64,000 nt of DNA from Anaerolineales bacterium. GTDB lineage: Bacteria; Chloroflexota; Anaerolineae; Anaerolineales; Villigracilaceae. The notes under the pieces were generated by a model that worked only from the letters and a program-made list of their open reading frames with translations, did no database searches and was not told the origin of the DNA. The translations under genes were made by a program, and so were the position numbers. The stretch is from contig JAHDWB010000004.1 in assembly GCA_023382595.1 (NCBI GenBank), positions 124,001 through 188,000 of the forward strand, written 5' to 3'. Of this stretch, positions 33,471 through 41,740 are shown piece after piece (the first letter of the stretch is position 1; the number at the start of each line of letters is the position of its first letter).

Positions 33471-34586
33471 ATGAGTAGCGATTATTACGAAACTCTGGGC
33501 GTGGGACGGAACGCGAGCGACGATGAGATCAAAGCCGCGTTCCGCAAACTCGCGCGCCAGTATCATCCCGATGTGAACAAGGAGCCTCACGCTGAGGAGA
33601 AGTTCAAGGAGATCAACGAGGCGTACGGCGTGCTTTCCGACAAGGAGAAGCGTGCGCGCTATGACCGTTTCGGCAAGGCGGGGCTGGGCGGCATGGGCGG
33701 CGGTTATCACGATTACACCGTCGATTTCAACGACATCTTTGAAGACCTGTTCAGCGGATTTGGATTCTCCACGGGACGACGCTCGCGCAACGCTCCGCGC
33801 CGGGGGCGGGATCTGCAAATGCAGGTTTCGCTTACCTTTGAGGAAGCGGTCTTCGGCGTGGAGAAGGAGATCGAGTTCTCGCGCGATGAGACTTGTTCCA
33901 CCTGTAACGGCAATGGTGCGGAGCCCGGCACAACTCCAGTGAAATGCGGGACATGTAACGGACAAGGCGAGGTGCGTCAGGTTCGCCAGACTTTTCTCGG
34001 TCAGATGGTGCAAACGGCAACCTGCCCCGCCTGTAACGGTCGCGGCGAGACGATTTCGTCGCCGTGCCACACCTGCCGCGGCAGCGGACTTGAGCGTAAG
34101 CGAGTAAAGAAGAAGGTTTCCATCCCCGCCGGTGTGGACATGGGCACGCAGATCCGTTTGGCGGGAGAGGGTGCGCCCGGTGAGAACGGTGGACCGAGCG
34201 GAAGCCTGTTCCTTGTGCTGGATGTGAAGCCGCATCAATTTTTCAAACGGCGCGAGAATGACATTTTGCTCAACCTTGACATTAACGTAGCGCAAGCCGT
34301 GCTTGGCGCGGAGATCGATGTCCCGACGCTGGATGGCGATGAGAAACTGAAAATCCCTGCGGGGACACAGCCGGGCAAGGTCTTTACTCTCAGAAATAAA
34401 GGCGTGCCGTACCTGCGCCGCAAGGATCGTGGCAATCAGTTGGTGATCGTCAATGTGGCGGTCCCCACCAAGTTAACGAAGGAACAGCGCGAGTTGTTCG
34501 AGAAACTTGCGGAGAGCCTCGGCACGACGGTCAAGCCGCAGGAGAAGGGCTTTCTGGATTGGTTGAACGAGGCGCTGGGCGGGTAG
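33471..34586 (+). CDS. dnaJ: Chaperone DnaJ (Hsp40)
   Basis: 371 residues, type I. J domain (1-70) with the HPD motif in YHPDVN, a short Gly-rich linker (GGMGGGY), and four zinc-binding CxxCxGxG repeats ([32 protein letters not shown]) followed by the substrate-binding beta domains. It delivers clients to DnaK and stimulates its ATPase. Last gene of the operon, followed by a terminator. Confidence 0.97.
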   Translation: MSSDYYETLGVGRNASDDEIKAAFRKLARQYHPDVNKEPHAEEKFKEINEAYGVLSDKEKRARYDRFGKAGLGGMGGGYHDYTVDFNDIFEDLFSGFGFSTGRRSRNAPRRGRDLQMQVSLTFEEAVFGVEKEIEFSRDETCSTCNGNGAEPGTTPVKCGTCNGQGEVRQVRQTFLGQMVQTATCPACNGRGETISSPCHTCRGSGLERKRVKKKVSIPAGVDMGTQIRLAGEGAPGENGGPSGSLFLVLDVKPHQFFKRRENDILLNLDINVAQAVLGAEIDVPTLDGDEKLKIPAGTQPGKVFTLRNKGVPYLRRKDRGNQLVIVNVAVPTKLTKEQRELFEKLAESLGTTVKPQEKGFLDWLNEALGG

Positions 34587-34614
34587 GTCAGAAGGCAGAA
34601 AGCGGAATGCAGTG

Positions 34615-34644
34615 ACGAGCGGATGAGAGTCCGCTCGTTTTTTA
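34615..34644 (+). terminator. Terminator of the heat-shock operon
   Basis: Stem ACGAGCGG / CCGCTCGT with an 8-nt loop and T run. Confidence 0.85.
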
Positions 34645-34664
34645 TTTCATCGTTGTCCGTCGTT

Positions 34665-34670
34665 TATAAT
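34665..34670 (+). promoter_or_regulatory. -10 element, probable leaderless promoter of NUDIX gene
   Basis: TATAAT ending 9 nt before the ATG at 34,680. The intervening CCCTTGACC contains no Shine-Dalgarno. Confidence 0.6.
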
Positions 34671-34679
34671 CCCTTGACC

Positions 34680-35132
34680 ATGCTCAAATCTTTATTCCGT
34701 CTTTGGCGTCTTTTGCCCATGTGGGTGCATGTCTTTGCCACAAGGCTGACCCAACCAAAATTCAACGCGGGTGTCTCGGCGTTGGTCTTCGATGAACAGG
34801 GAAGAGTGCTTCTTTTCAAACACACGTATCGGAAGTTCGAGTGGGGCATCCCCGGCGGTGGGCTTGAGTACAAAGAACAGCCTACGGATGCAATGGTGCG
34901 CGAGTTCCATGAGGAAACAGGGATGAAGATCGAGATTGAGAAATTGCTGAGAGTCTCCAGCGCGAGGGAATTTCCCCATCTTGGTATTGTATATCTGTGT
35001 AAAATTACAGGCGGTGAGTTCAAACCTTCGCATGAGATTTCGGAGATGAAATATTTCGACCCAGACGACCTGCCTGTCATGCTCTTCGCGGAGAAGGATC
35101 TGATCCGCTGGGCGGCGAAGGAAATTAAATGA
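34680..35132 (+). CDS. NUDIX hydrolase
   Basis: 150 residues. The Nudix box is complete: GGLEYKEQ, seven residues, then REFHEETGM (about residues 60-82), so it should cleave a nucleoside diphosphate linked to another group; the substrate is unknown. A short amphipathic N-terminal segment (LFRLWRLLPMWVHVFA) precedes the fold and may touch the membrane. Start at 34,680 is favoured by the TATAAT just upstream, since upstream codons overlap the dnaJ terminator. The stop overlaps crcB by 4 nt (ATGA). Confidence 0.87.
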   Translation: MLKSLFRLWRLLPMWVHVFATRLTQPKFNAGVSALVFDEQGRVLLFKHTYRKFEWGIPGGGLEYKEQPTDAMVREFHEETGMKIEIEKLLRVSSAREFPHLGIVYLCKITGGEFKPSHEISEMKYFDPDDLPVMLFAEKDLIRWAAKEIK

Positions 35133-35512
35133 CGAATATTCTTCTCGTTGGCATCGGCGGCTTTATCGGTTCAGTCTTGCGCTACCTGCTTAGTGGATAC
35201 GTACAGCAGACTGCGAAAAGCGTCGGTTTTCCGTTTGGAACGCTGGCGGTCAATATCATCGGGTGTTTTGTGATCGGTTTTCTCGCCCAACTGGTTGAAG
35301 CGCGCGGCGCGTTCACAGGCGAAACCCGCACATTCATCTTCTTTGGCATCCTTGGCGGGTTCACCACGTTCTCGACGTTCGGAAACGAGACCTTCAATCT
35401 GGTGCGTGACAGTCAGATGCTGAATGCGTTTGCGAACATCGGCGCGAATGTGATCCTTGGGCTCGTTGCCGTGTGGCTGGGGCGCACGGTTTCATATATG
35501 ATCTGGAGGTAA
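35129..35512 (+). CDS. crcB: Fluoride exporter CrcB/FluC
   Basis: 127 residues, four helices. Family motifs GGFIGSVLRY near the N-terminus, GTLAVNIIGCF, and GGFTTFSTF in the break of helix 3 are intact. A single gene suggests a homodimeric fluoride channel, which protects the cell from fluoride. It starts in the stop of the NUDIX gene and is followed after one nt by the DUF190 gene. I see no fluoride riboswitch upstream. Confidence 0.92.
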   Translation: MTNILLVGIGGFIGSVLRYLLSGYVQQTAKSVGFPFGTLAVNIIGCFVIGFLAQLVEARGAFTGETRTFIFFGILGGFTTFSTFGNETFNLVRDSQMLNAFANIGANVILGLVAVWLGRTVSYMIWR

Positions 35513-35513
35513 T

Positions 35514-35873
35514 ATGCGGCTCCCTGAAGAAGGTTACCTGTTGCGTATTTTCATCGGCGAATCCGATAGGCACGAACGCACGCCGCTTTACGAATGGATC
35601 GTCATTCAGGCTCGCGATCAGGGACTGGCGGGTGCAACTGTCCTGCGCGGTTTAATGGGGTTTGGAGCCAATACCCGCGCAATCCAGACTTTTAAAATCG
35701 AACGCCTTTCCACAGACCTGCCAATGGTGGTGGAAGTGATCGATACGAAGGAAAAACTTGAAGCCTTCCTCGAAATCATCGATCCGCACATCAAGGCGGG
35801 ACTGGTCACATTGGAAAGCGCAGAGATCAAATTTTACCGCGCCGAGAAAAACAAAAATGGAGATGGTGCATGA
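35514..35873 (+). CDS. DUF190 PII-like protein
   Basis: 119 residues of the DUF190 family, which adopts a PII-like trimeric ferredoxin fold. Visible are LLRIFIGESDRHERTPLYEWIV and the long GLAGATVLRGLMGFG loop strand. DUF190 genes are commonly beside crcB and may regulate or sense in the fluoride system; the ligand is unknown. The stop overlaps prmA by 4 nt (ATGA). Confidence 0.88.
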   Translation: MRLPEEGYLLRIFIGESDRHERTPLYEWIVIQARDQGLAGATVLRGLMGFGANTRAIQTFKIERLSTDLPMVVEVIDTKEKLEAFLEIIDPHIKAGLVTLESAEIKFYRAEKNKNGDGA

Positions 35874-36790
35874 ACTGGCTCGAAGTTTCACTTACCGTGG
35901 ACGGCGAACTTGCCGAATCCGTTGCGGATGTGCTGGCGCGTTTTGCCCCCAACGGCGTGATGACCGAGCAGGGTGTGCGCTTTGTCAACGACGAGGACGA
36001 AGGCACGGCGGCGGGTCCCATCACCGTCCGCGCGTATTTGGAAGTGAACGAACAACTCGAAGAGACGCGGCAAAAACTCGAAGAGTCGCTTTACTATTTG
36101 GGAATGATCACGCCCGTGCCGACTCCAATCTACAAGCAGATCGTGGATCAAAACTGGATGGAAGCCTGGAAACAACACTACAAGCCGATCCTCGTCGGAG
36201 AACGCCTCCTCATTCTCCCTGCCTGGCTGGTGAACCCGGACCCGGACCGCATCCCCATCAAGATCGACCCCGGCATGGCGTTCGGCACAGGGACACACCC
36301 GACGACGCAGTTGTGTTTGGAACTCATGGAAATCTCTTTCGTATGGACGACGCATGCGTCGCCCCTGCATATCATCGACGTTGGCTGCGGCTCGGGCATT
36401 CTCTCCATCGCCGCGCTCAAACTTGGTGCAGCCTCCGTCCTCGGTGTGGACATTGACATGGAGTCCGTCAAGAATTCGCGCGAGAATGCGGATGTTAATG
36501 ATGTGGGGGATGAGCTTGTTCTTGGTCAAGGCTCTGTGAGCGAAGTGCTGGCGGGGCAGTTTGCGTTCAAGTCCGCGCCGCTGGTTGTGGCGAACATCCT
36601 CGCGCCGGTGCTCATCCGTCTCTTCGACGCGGGGCTGGCGGATTTGATAGAGCCGGATGGGGAGATCATCTTAAGCGGGATTCTGGATCATCAGGCGGAA
36701 AATGTCATAGAGGCAGGGCAGGCTCGAGGTCTGAAACGAGGCGAGATCCGTCAAATGAAGGATTGGGTGGCGATTTCCATGAAAAAATAG
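35870..36790 (+). CDS. prmA: Ribosomal protein L11 methyltransferase PrmA
   Basis: 306 residues. The N-terminal L11-binding domain (about 1-70) is followed by a SAM-dependent methyltransferase with IDPGMAFGTGTHPTTQLCLE, then IDVGCGSGILSIAALKLGA and VVANILAPVL (the NxL/IAP-type motif). It trimethylates ribosomal protein L11. Its start lies in the DUF190 stop codon, so four genes from NUDIX to prmA appear translationally chained. A palindromic repeat begins 3 nt after the stop. Confidence 0.92.
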   Translation: MNWLEVSLTVDGELAESVADVLARFAPNGVMTEQGVRFVNDEDEGTAAGPITVRAYLEVNEQLEETRQKLEESLYYLGMITPVPTPIYKQIVDQNWMEAWKQHYKPILVGERLLILPAWLVNPDPDRIPIKIDPGMAFGTGTHPTTQLCLELMEISFVWTTHASPLHIIDVGCGSGILSIAALKLGAASVLGVDIDMESVKNSRENADVNDVGDELVLGQGSVSEVLAGQFAFKSAPLVVANILAPVLIRLFDAGLADLIEPDGEIILSGILDHQAENVIEAGQARGLKRGEIRQMKDWVAISMKK

Positions 36791-36793
36791 TTA

Positions 36794-36879
36794 TGTCATT
36801 GCGAGTCCGATAGGGCGAAGCAATCTACCCATTGCCAGGGGATTGCTTCGGGTGGAAGAACACTGCCCTCGCAATGACA
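36794..36879. repeat. 86-bp palindromic repeat (TGTCATTGCGAG family)
   Basis: Nested inverted repeats: outer arms TGTCATTGCGAG / CTCGCAATGACA (12 bp, perfect) and inner arms CGAAGCAATC / GATTGCTTCG (10 bp, perfect). This form is known as a dispersed intergenic element in many bacteria. The right arm ends in ATGACA, 16 nt before the TATGAT of the next gene, so it may donate a -35. Confidence 0.85.
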
Positions 36880-36892
36880 ATTCGCAATTCTG

Positions 36893-36901
36893 TGCTATGA
36901 T
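36893..36901 (+). promoter_or_regulatory. Extended -10, probable leaderless promoter of lamin-tail gene
   Basis: TGCTATGAT, ending 9 nt before the ATG at 36,911. The surrounding 17-mer TTCTGTGCTATGATTCG is repeated exactly at 39,207-39,223 upstream of dnaX. Confidence 0.65.
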
Positions 36902-36910
36902 TCGTGCATC

Positions 36911-37387
36911 ATGGATCGCCGTAAACTCATCCAATACCTGTTGTTGAACGTTTTCGTCTCGGCGAGTGTGACCGGGGGAATCCTATTCTGGTATGACCGC
37001 AACTATCGCGCTGTCAACCAGCCCGCCGTCGTACAGCCGACCATTGGTGATTCTGCCAGCGTCGAACTCCGATCCGACATCCCTGTGAAGATCAGCAGTG
37101 TTATTGGCGCGGGCACGCTCGAAATGGAAGTGGTGGTCATCAAGTTCGAAGGTGACGGGCAACTGAATTTGACCTCATGGCAATTGAAAGATGAGAACGG
37201 CAACACGTTCATCTTTCCGCAACTCACGCTTTACCGGGATGGCGCGGTGCAGGTGCGTACCAGTTCAGGAGCTGACTCTATGATTGATTTGTACTGGGGC
37301 ATCGGCGAGTCTGTCTGGAATTCGGGTGAGATTGCCAGGCTGTTCGACTCACAAGGCAATTTGAGGGCAGAATATCGGGTACCATAG
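36911..37387 (+). CDS. Exported lamin-tail-domain (LTD) protein
   Basis: 158 residues. One N-terminal helix at about 8-27 anchors or exports the protein. Residues 60-157 form a single lamin-tail beta-sandwich: LTSWQLKDENGNTFIFP, then TLYRDGAVQVRTSSG, IDLYWG and ESVWNSGEIARLFDSQGNL. In bacteria LTD domains occur in envelope proteins and nucleases and probably bind ligands or DNA. No enzyme domain is attached. A Ser/Thr kinase gene with its own ribosome site follows 51 nt later. Confidence 0.82.
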   Translation: MDRRKLIQYLLLNVFVSASVTGGILFWYDRNYRAVNQPAVVQPTIGDSASVELRSDIPVKISSVIGAGTLEMEVVVIKFEGDGQLNLTSWQLKDENGNTFIFPQLTLYRDGAVQVRTSSGADSMIDLYWGIGESVWNSGEIARLFDSQGNLRAEYRVP

Positions 37388-37438
37388 AAAACCATGGAAT
37401 AATGGGGAAGCATCAACTACGATTTAGAGGAGAGAGGA

Positions 37439-39187
37439 ATGAACAAACTTCAACCGGGACAAATGCTGGGACCATACCGTATTATTAACGAAGTTGGTTC
37501 AGGGGGGATGGCGACTGTTTATAAAGCGTACCAGGCTTCGATGGACCGCAACGTGGCGATCAAGGTTCTGCCCGGTCAACTTGCGGAGAGTGAAGAATTC
37601 GTTAAGCGCTTTCAACAGGAAGCACGCATCATTGCCAGACTTGAACATCCATATATCCTGCCTGTCTTTGACTACGACGAAGAAGACGGCGTCGCTTATT
37701 TTGTCATGCGCTATCTCGAAGCGGGGACGTTGAAGGATAAAATGAAGGCGCGTCCGCTTTCATGGGAGGAGATCGACCGCATCTTTACCCAACTGACCGA
37801 CGCGCTCGGGTACGCCCATGCGCAGGGAGTCATCCACCGTGACTTGAAACCTGCCAACGCGTTGATCGATTCGAGCGGGAATCTGTTCCTCACCGATTTT
37901 GGGATTGCCAAACTGCTCGAAAGCGCCTCCCCGCGTCTTACCCAGACCGACGCCATCCTCGGCACACCCGCCTATATCAGCCCCGAACAGGCGGCGGCAC
38001 TGACCGTTGACCAACGCTCCGATATTTATTCGCTTGGCATCATCCTTTATGAAATGGTCACAGGACGCGTCCCCTTCGTTGCAGATACACCGCTTGCCGT
38101 CATTCTTAAGCATCTGGGCGATCCCCTGCCTCCGCCATCGTCGCTCAAGCCGGATATCCCGCCTGGGATAGAGCAGGTGGTTCTTAAATCCCTTGCCAAG
38201 AAACCGGAGGACCGCTTTGCCAACACGGCTGAGTTTTTATCCGCCTGGAAGCAAGCCCTTGCGGGAATGGACACGATCTCCTCCATGAACACCATGGTGG
38301 ACTCGGTCTCCTCCATGCAGACCGTTGTTGATCAAATGCCCATCGATGCAACAATGACCGATCGGCTGCCCAAAGTTGATTCTTCCCAATCTTCGTCCCA
38401 ATACCAACCTCCCGCAACAAGCCAACCCGTATCCAAAAAAGCGCTCACGGGACTGGCAGTGGGATGTGTTGCTCTTTTCTGTATCGTGCTCTCTGGTTTT
38501 GGAATATTCCGTTTTGCATCCAATATGTTTGCCCCGGCGCCTTCGGTCCCTGTTGTGGAAAGCTCCGCTCCAATGGATGTATCTACCCCTGAACTTGAAG
38601 TTCCCGTCATCCCCGCTGCGACGATTTTATTGCAGGATGATTTCTCACAGACTGCCACTACCTGGGGAACGGGAACCGATTCGAACGGTTCAATTCAATA
38701 TGATACGAACACCCTGCGCTTCATTGTCTCCACCGACGATTGGTTCACATGGAGCATCCCGAATAATCAAACCTACTCGAACGTCCGCATGGAAGTGAAC
38801 GCCATCAACAACGGCACCGACCAATTCACCGCGTTTGGTATGATGTGCAACCTGCAAGCGGACGGACGTTCCTTCTATTACTTTGCGATAACGCCCGCCG
38901 GGCAGTATGTGATCGCTAAGACCTCTGCAAATCAATCGGATGCCTTCCTCACCAACAACGGTCAGTGGGGAGATTCAGGCATGATCTCCCGTAACGCCTC
39001 GTCCTACCGCCTCGGCGCAGACTGTGGAAACGGAACATTGACCCTGTATGTGAATGGTGTTCAGATCGCATCAGTCGCGGACACAACCTACACAGCAGGC
39101 GGAGTCGGACTCTTCGTCTGGAGCGCCGCCCAAGCCTCCCGCACCGACGTCTCCTTCGACGACTTCCTGTTGACGGACATCCCATAA
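37439..39187 (+). CDS. Ser/Thr protein kinase with exported LamG-like domain
   Basis: 582 residues. Kinase domain (about 13-275) with GSGGMATVYKA, Lys42 in VAIKVL, HRDLKPAN near 134, DFGIAK near 155, and an intact activation loop (GTPAYISPEQ). A transmembrane helix lies at about 335-360. The exported region holds a Pro-rich linker and, from about 395, a jelly-roll domain with FSQTATTWGTGTD and ending in SFDDFLLTDI, similar to the 3-keto-disaccharide hydrolase/LamG-like lectin fold. It probably senses a glycan or other ligand. GAGAGAGGA precedes the ATG. Overall layout parallels the propeller kinase at 27,480, but with a different sensor. Confidence 0.92.
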   Translation: MNKLQPGQMLGPYRIINEVGSGGMATVYKAYQASMDRNVAIKVLPGQLAESEEFVKRFQQEARIIARLEHPYILPVFDYDEEDGVAYFVMRYLEAGTLKDKMKARPLSWEEIDRIFTQLTDALGYAHAQGVIHRDLKPANALIDSSGNLFLTDFGIAKLLESASPRLTQTDAILGTPAYISPEQAAALTVDQRSDIYSLGIILYEMVTGRVPFVADTPLAVILKHLGDPLPPPSSLKPDIPPGIEQVVLKSLAKKPEDRFANTAEFLSAWKQALAGMDTISSMNTMVDSVSSMQTVVDQMPIDATMTDRLPKVDSSQSSSQYQPPATSQPVSKKALTGLAVGCVALFCIVLSGFGIFRFASNMFAPAPSVPVVESSAPMDVSTPELEVPVIPAATILLQDDFSQTATTWGTGTDSNGSIQYDTNTLRFIVSTDDWFTWSIPNNQTYSNVRMEVNAINNGTDQFTAFGMMCNLQADGRSFYYFAITPAGQYVIAKTSANQSDAFLTNNGQWGDSGMISRNASSYRLGADCGNGTLTLYVNGVQIASVADTTYTAGGVGLFVWSAAQASRTDVSFDDFLLTDIP

Positions 39188-39206
39188 TGGCGCTTCATCT
39201 CCGGCT

Positions 39207-39223
39207 TTCTGTGCTATGATTCG
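39207..39223 (+). promoter_or_regulatory. Probable promoter of dnaX
   Basis: TTCTGTGCTATGATTCG, identical to the 17-mer at 36,888-36,904, with extended -10 TGCTATGAT at 39,212-39,220. Leader of about 42 nt. A second candidate, GATACT at 39,257-39,262 inside a repeat, ends 6 nt before the ATG. Confidence 0.6.
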
Positions 39224-39243
39224 ACTATCGATTTTCGAACTTC

Positions 39244-39262
39244 AACCTGACACCTGATACTT
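39244..39262 (+). repeat. CACCTGA-family repeat before dnaX
   Basis: AACCTGACACCTGATACTT, an exact 19-mer match to 31,500-31,518 between grpE and dnaK, here 6 nt before the dnaX start. Confidence 0.85.
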
Positions 39263-39268
39263 ACACAC

Positions 39269-40825
39269 ATGACACAGGCTCTTTATAGAAAGTACCGTCC
39301 CAAACAATGGGATACCGTGATCGGACAAGACCACGTTATCCAAACCCTGACCAACTCCATCAAGGCAGATCGGGTCGGTCATGCCTATCTCTTCGCGGGA
39401 CCACGCGGAACGGGCAAGACCACTGTTGCGCGTTTGCTGGCGAAGGCGGTCAACTGTCTCAATGAAGACTCGACGCAACGCCCCGACAATACTTGCGACC
39501 ATTGCAAAGCGGTCAATGAAAATCGCTTCCTCGACCTGATCGAAATCGACGCCGCGTCAAACACATCCGTGGATGATGTCCGCGATCTGCGCGACAAGAT
39601 CAACTTCGCGCCCTCGCAAGGCAAGTATAAAATCTACATCATCGATGAAGTCCACATGCTTTCCACAGCGGCGTTCAATGCCCTGCTCAAAACGCTCGAA
39701 GAACCGCCGCCGCATGCCATTTTCGTTTTAGCCACCACCGAAATTCACAAAATTCCCGCCACGGTGCTTTCGCGCTGTCAACGTCACGAGTTTCGCCGCG
39801 TTCCCATTGATGAGATCGTCAAAAATCTCAAGACCATCACCGCCTCCGAAAACATCCAAGCGGATGACGAGGCGCTCACGCTGATTGCCCGTCAATCAGC
39901 AGGGGGCATGCGCGACGCGCAATCACTGCTCGATCAACTTGCGTCCACGGGTACAAAGATCACACTCGCCCTCGCGCAACAAGTGCTTGGCACGGCAACC
40001 AGCCAAACCGTTCTCGATGTCATCAATTCGATCTTCGATCATCAACCGGCACGCGGACTTGAAACCATTCATCACGCGCTCGACTCGGGTGCCGATCCGC
40101 GTTCGCTGGCGCGTCAACTCGTGGAGTACACGCGCGGGCTGATGCTTATTCAAATGGGCAACGCCGAGCAAGTCGAAGCCACGCGCGAAGTCAAAACCCA
40201 AATGGAAGCGCACGCCAACGCCTTCAACACCTCCGATGTTTTGCGCATGATGAAAATTTTCAACAATGCGGCGACGGATCTGCGCGGCGGCTGGCAGCCA
40301 TCTTTGAGTCTGGAACTCGCCCTCGCGGAAGTGATCGACGCTCCGGCAGAAGTTGCCCAAGTCGCCGTATCATCCCCGCAGGGGGCGACGCCTCGGACCA
40401 AGCCTCAGCCTGTATCCGCTCCCGTAGCCGAATCCAAGCCCGAGGTTAAGAGCGAAGCGCCGAGTCCCGAAGAGAAGCCGGCGGTCAGTTCAGGTGACAT
40501 CGTCAAGGCATGGAAGTCGCTCATCAATACGCTTCCCAAGGCGCAGGCGAATCTCGGCGCGTTGATGAATTCGGTCAAGATGATCGACGTGCAAGGTAAG
40601 ACTCTGATCCTCGGCATGGCAAGTGACGTGCTCGTAGAAAAACTCAACAAGCCCGACCAGATCGAGATCATCCAGCGACTCATCAAAGACCACTTCCACG
40701 TGGATTTGTCCGTGCGCTGTGTGGTCACCAACGCCAAAGGCAAACTCCCCGCGCACGTTTCGCAAGACGGCATGGTCGCCGCCGCAATTCAACACGGCGG
40801 CGAGATCGTGGATATGGATGAGTGA
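39269..40825 (+). CDS. dnaX: DNA polymerase III subunit gamma/tau
   Basis: 518 residues. Clamp-loader AAA+ domain: Walker A GPRGTGKTT near 46-54, zinc-binding Cys cluster (CLNEDSTQRPDNTCDHC), Walker B IIDEVHML, and the sensor SRC in TVLSRCQRHEF. Domain III ends near 370, followed by a Pro/Ser-rich linker and a C-terminal polymerase-binding region. No slippery A-run for a gamma frameshift is visible. No Shine-Dalgarno; the leader is a CACCTGA-family repeat. Upstream of ybaB and recR, the usual recombination and replication grouping. Confidence 0.95.
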   Translation: MTQALYRKYRPKQWDTVIGQDHVIQTLTNSIKADRVGHAYLFAGPRGTGKTTVARLLAKAVNCLNEDSTQRPDNTCDHCKAVNENRFLDLIEIDAASNTSVDDVRDLRDKINFAPSQGKYKIYIIDEVHMLSTAAFNALLKTLEEPPPHAIFVLATTEIHKIPATVLSRCQRHEFRRVPIDEIVKNLKTITASENIQADDEALTLIARQSAGGMRDAQSLLDQLASTGTKITLALAQQVLGTATSQTVLDVINSIFDHQPARGLETIHHALDSGADPRSLARQLVEYTRGLMLIQMGNAEQVEATREVKTQMEAHANAFNTSDVLRMMKIFNNAATDLRGGWQPSLSLELALAEVIDAPAEVAQVAVSSPQGATPRTKPQPVSAPVAESKPEVKSEAPSPEEKPAVSSGDIVKAWKSLINTLPKAQANLGALMNSVKMIDVQGKTLILGMASDVLVEKLNKPDQIEIIQRLIKDHFHVDLSVRCVVTNAKGKLPAHVSQDGMVAAAIQHGGEIVDMDE

Positions 40826-40851
40826 CCTTTAGCAAGATTTTGGAGGTTGAT

Positions 40852-41313
40852 ATGTATAGAATAATCTTACTGATAGTTTTTGTTGCTCTAATTGTGGGAA
40901 TAAATGTTTATATTTCTGTCACACCGACACAGCAAAATGTTTTTTCGCGTGTGTCAATTGTTGCGAATGTATTATTGGCAGGAATGTGTGTGATAGTATT
41001 GATTGGAGCAGCAAAAAGCATTCCGTGGAGTTTGGCAGGCTTAGTTGTTTATGTTATCTGGGCATTGATAAATGTGGAACCTCCTTCGTCGTATGGACTT
41101 ATTAGATCCGCAGATGCTCCTTATTTCTTGGAATTGAATCCAGGCACATATGGAATGATGGGTAGCATTGTAGGCGGCATTTTTGGTAAGTATAACGAGT
41201 CGTTAAAAGATAACGGTATATCTTGGGCGCGAAATGGTTTATTGATTGGCTTGGTTGGAAGTTTTTGTTTTATGGCAAATGAGCTTTTTATGCGCAGTAT
41301 TTCTGGACCATAA
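40852..41313 (+). CDS. Small polytopic membrane protein, unknown
   Basis: 153 residues from ATG 40,852, with GGAGG five nt upstream. Four hydrophobic helices (about 3-22, 35-55, 60-77 and 128-146). The gene is AT-rich relative to dnaX and ybaB and interrupts the common dnaX-ybaB-recR order, suggesting a later insertion. No family recognised. Confidence 0.65.
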   Translation: MYRIILLIVFVALIVGINVYISVTPTQQNVFSRVSIVANVLLAGMCVIVLIGAAKSIPWSLAGLVVYVIWALINVEPPSSYGLIRSADAPYFLELNPGTYGMMGSIVGGIFGKYNESLKDNGISWARNGLLIGLVGSFCFMANELFMRSISGP

Positions 41314-41329
41314 TTTAGGAGATTGCACT

Positions 41330-41659
41330 ATGGCAAAAGGATTCAACAAAGGACCCGCCATGGGCGGACAGGGCGGAATGATGCAGCAGTTGCAAAAACT
41401 GCAACAACAAATGGAAGAAGCGCAGGCGAAACTCGCCGAAGAGACCGTCACCGTCACAACGGGCGGCGGCGCGATCAAAGTCATCATGACGGGCGACCAG
41501 AAATGCAAATCGGTTGAGATTTCCCCCGATTTCCTCAAAGATGCAGACGCCGAAATGCTGCAAGACATGGTCTTATCCGCCGTCAACATGGCACTCGACC
41601 AATCGCGTGAACTCCAGCAAAAGTTGATGGGTCCGCTGGCGGGTGGGCTTCCATTTTAA
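41330..41659 (+). CDS. Nucleoid-associated protein YbaB/EbfC
   Basis: 109 residues, normal size. A Gly-rich N-terminus precedes the helix MMQQLQKLQQQMEEAQAKLAEETVTVTTGGGAIKV and the strand-helix of the YbaB fold. It binds DNA as a dimer and is coupled to recR in many genomes. AGGAG about 8 nt upstream supports the start; the upstream codons overlap the previous gene. Confidence 0.93.
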   Translation: MAKGFNKGPAMGGQGGMMQQLQKLQQQMEEAQAKLAEETVTVTTGGGAIKVIMTGDQKCKSVEISPDFLKDADAEMLQDMVLSAVNMALDQSRELQQKLMGPLAGGLPF

Positions 41660-41693
41660 GTTTCAGGTTCCAAGTATCAGGTGTCAAGTTTTG

Positions 41694-41740
41694 CACCTGA
41701 CACCTGACACCCGACACCTGACGCCTGACACCTGACACCT
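41694..41740 (+). repeat. CACCTGA heptamer array abutting recR
   Basis: Six full units and a partial of CACCTGA, with variants CACCCGA and CGCCTGA, ending at the base before the recR ATG. Upstream inverted units (TCAGGTGTC) at 41,678-41,686 could pair with it. Confidence 0.9.

Noticed and set aside
32898-34295. 465-codon open frame antisense to dnaK and dnaJ
   Set aside because: Open frames opposite dnaK are a known by-product of its codon use and have often been misannotated. It has no ribosome site and crosses two genes and their spacer.
34587-34680. Fluoride riboswitch before the crcB unit
   Set aside because: I could not find the conserved crcB-motif pattern; the region holds only the dnaJ terminator and a -10.
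39269-40825. Programmed frameshift in dnaX to make gamma
   Set aside because: No slippery A-run or downstream stop pattern of the known type is visible.
41694-41740. CACCTGA array as a CRISPR or other spacer array
   Set aside because: Units are direct heptamers with no spacers and no cas genes are present.
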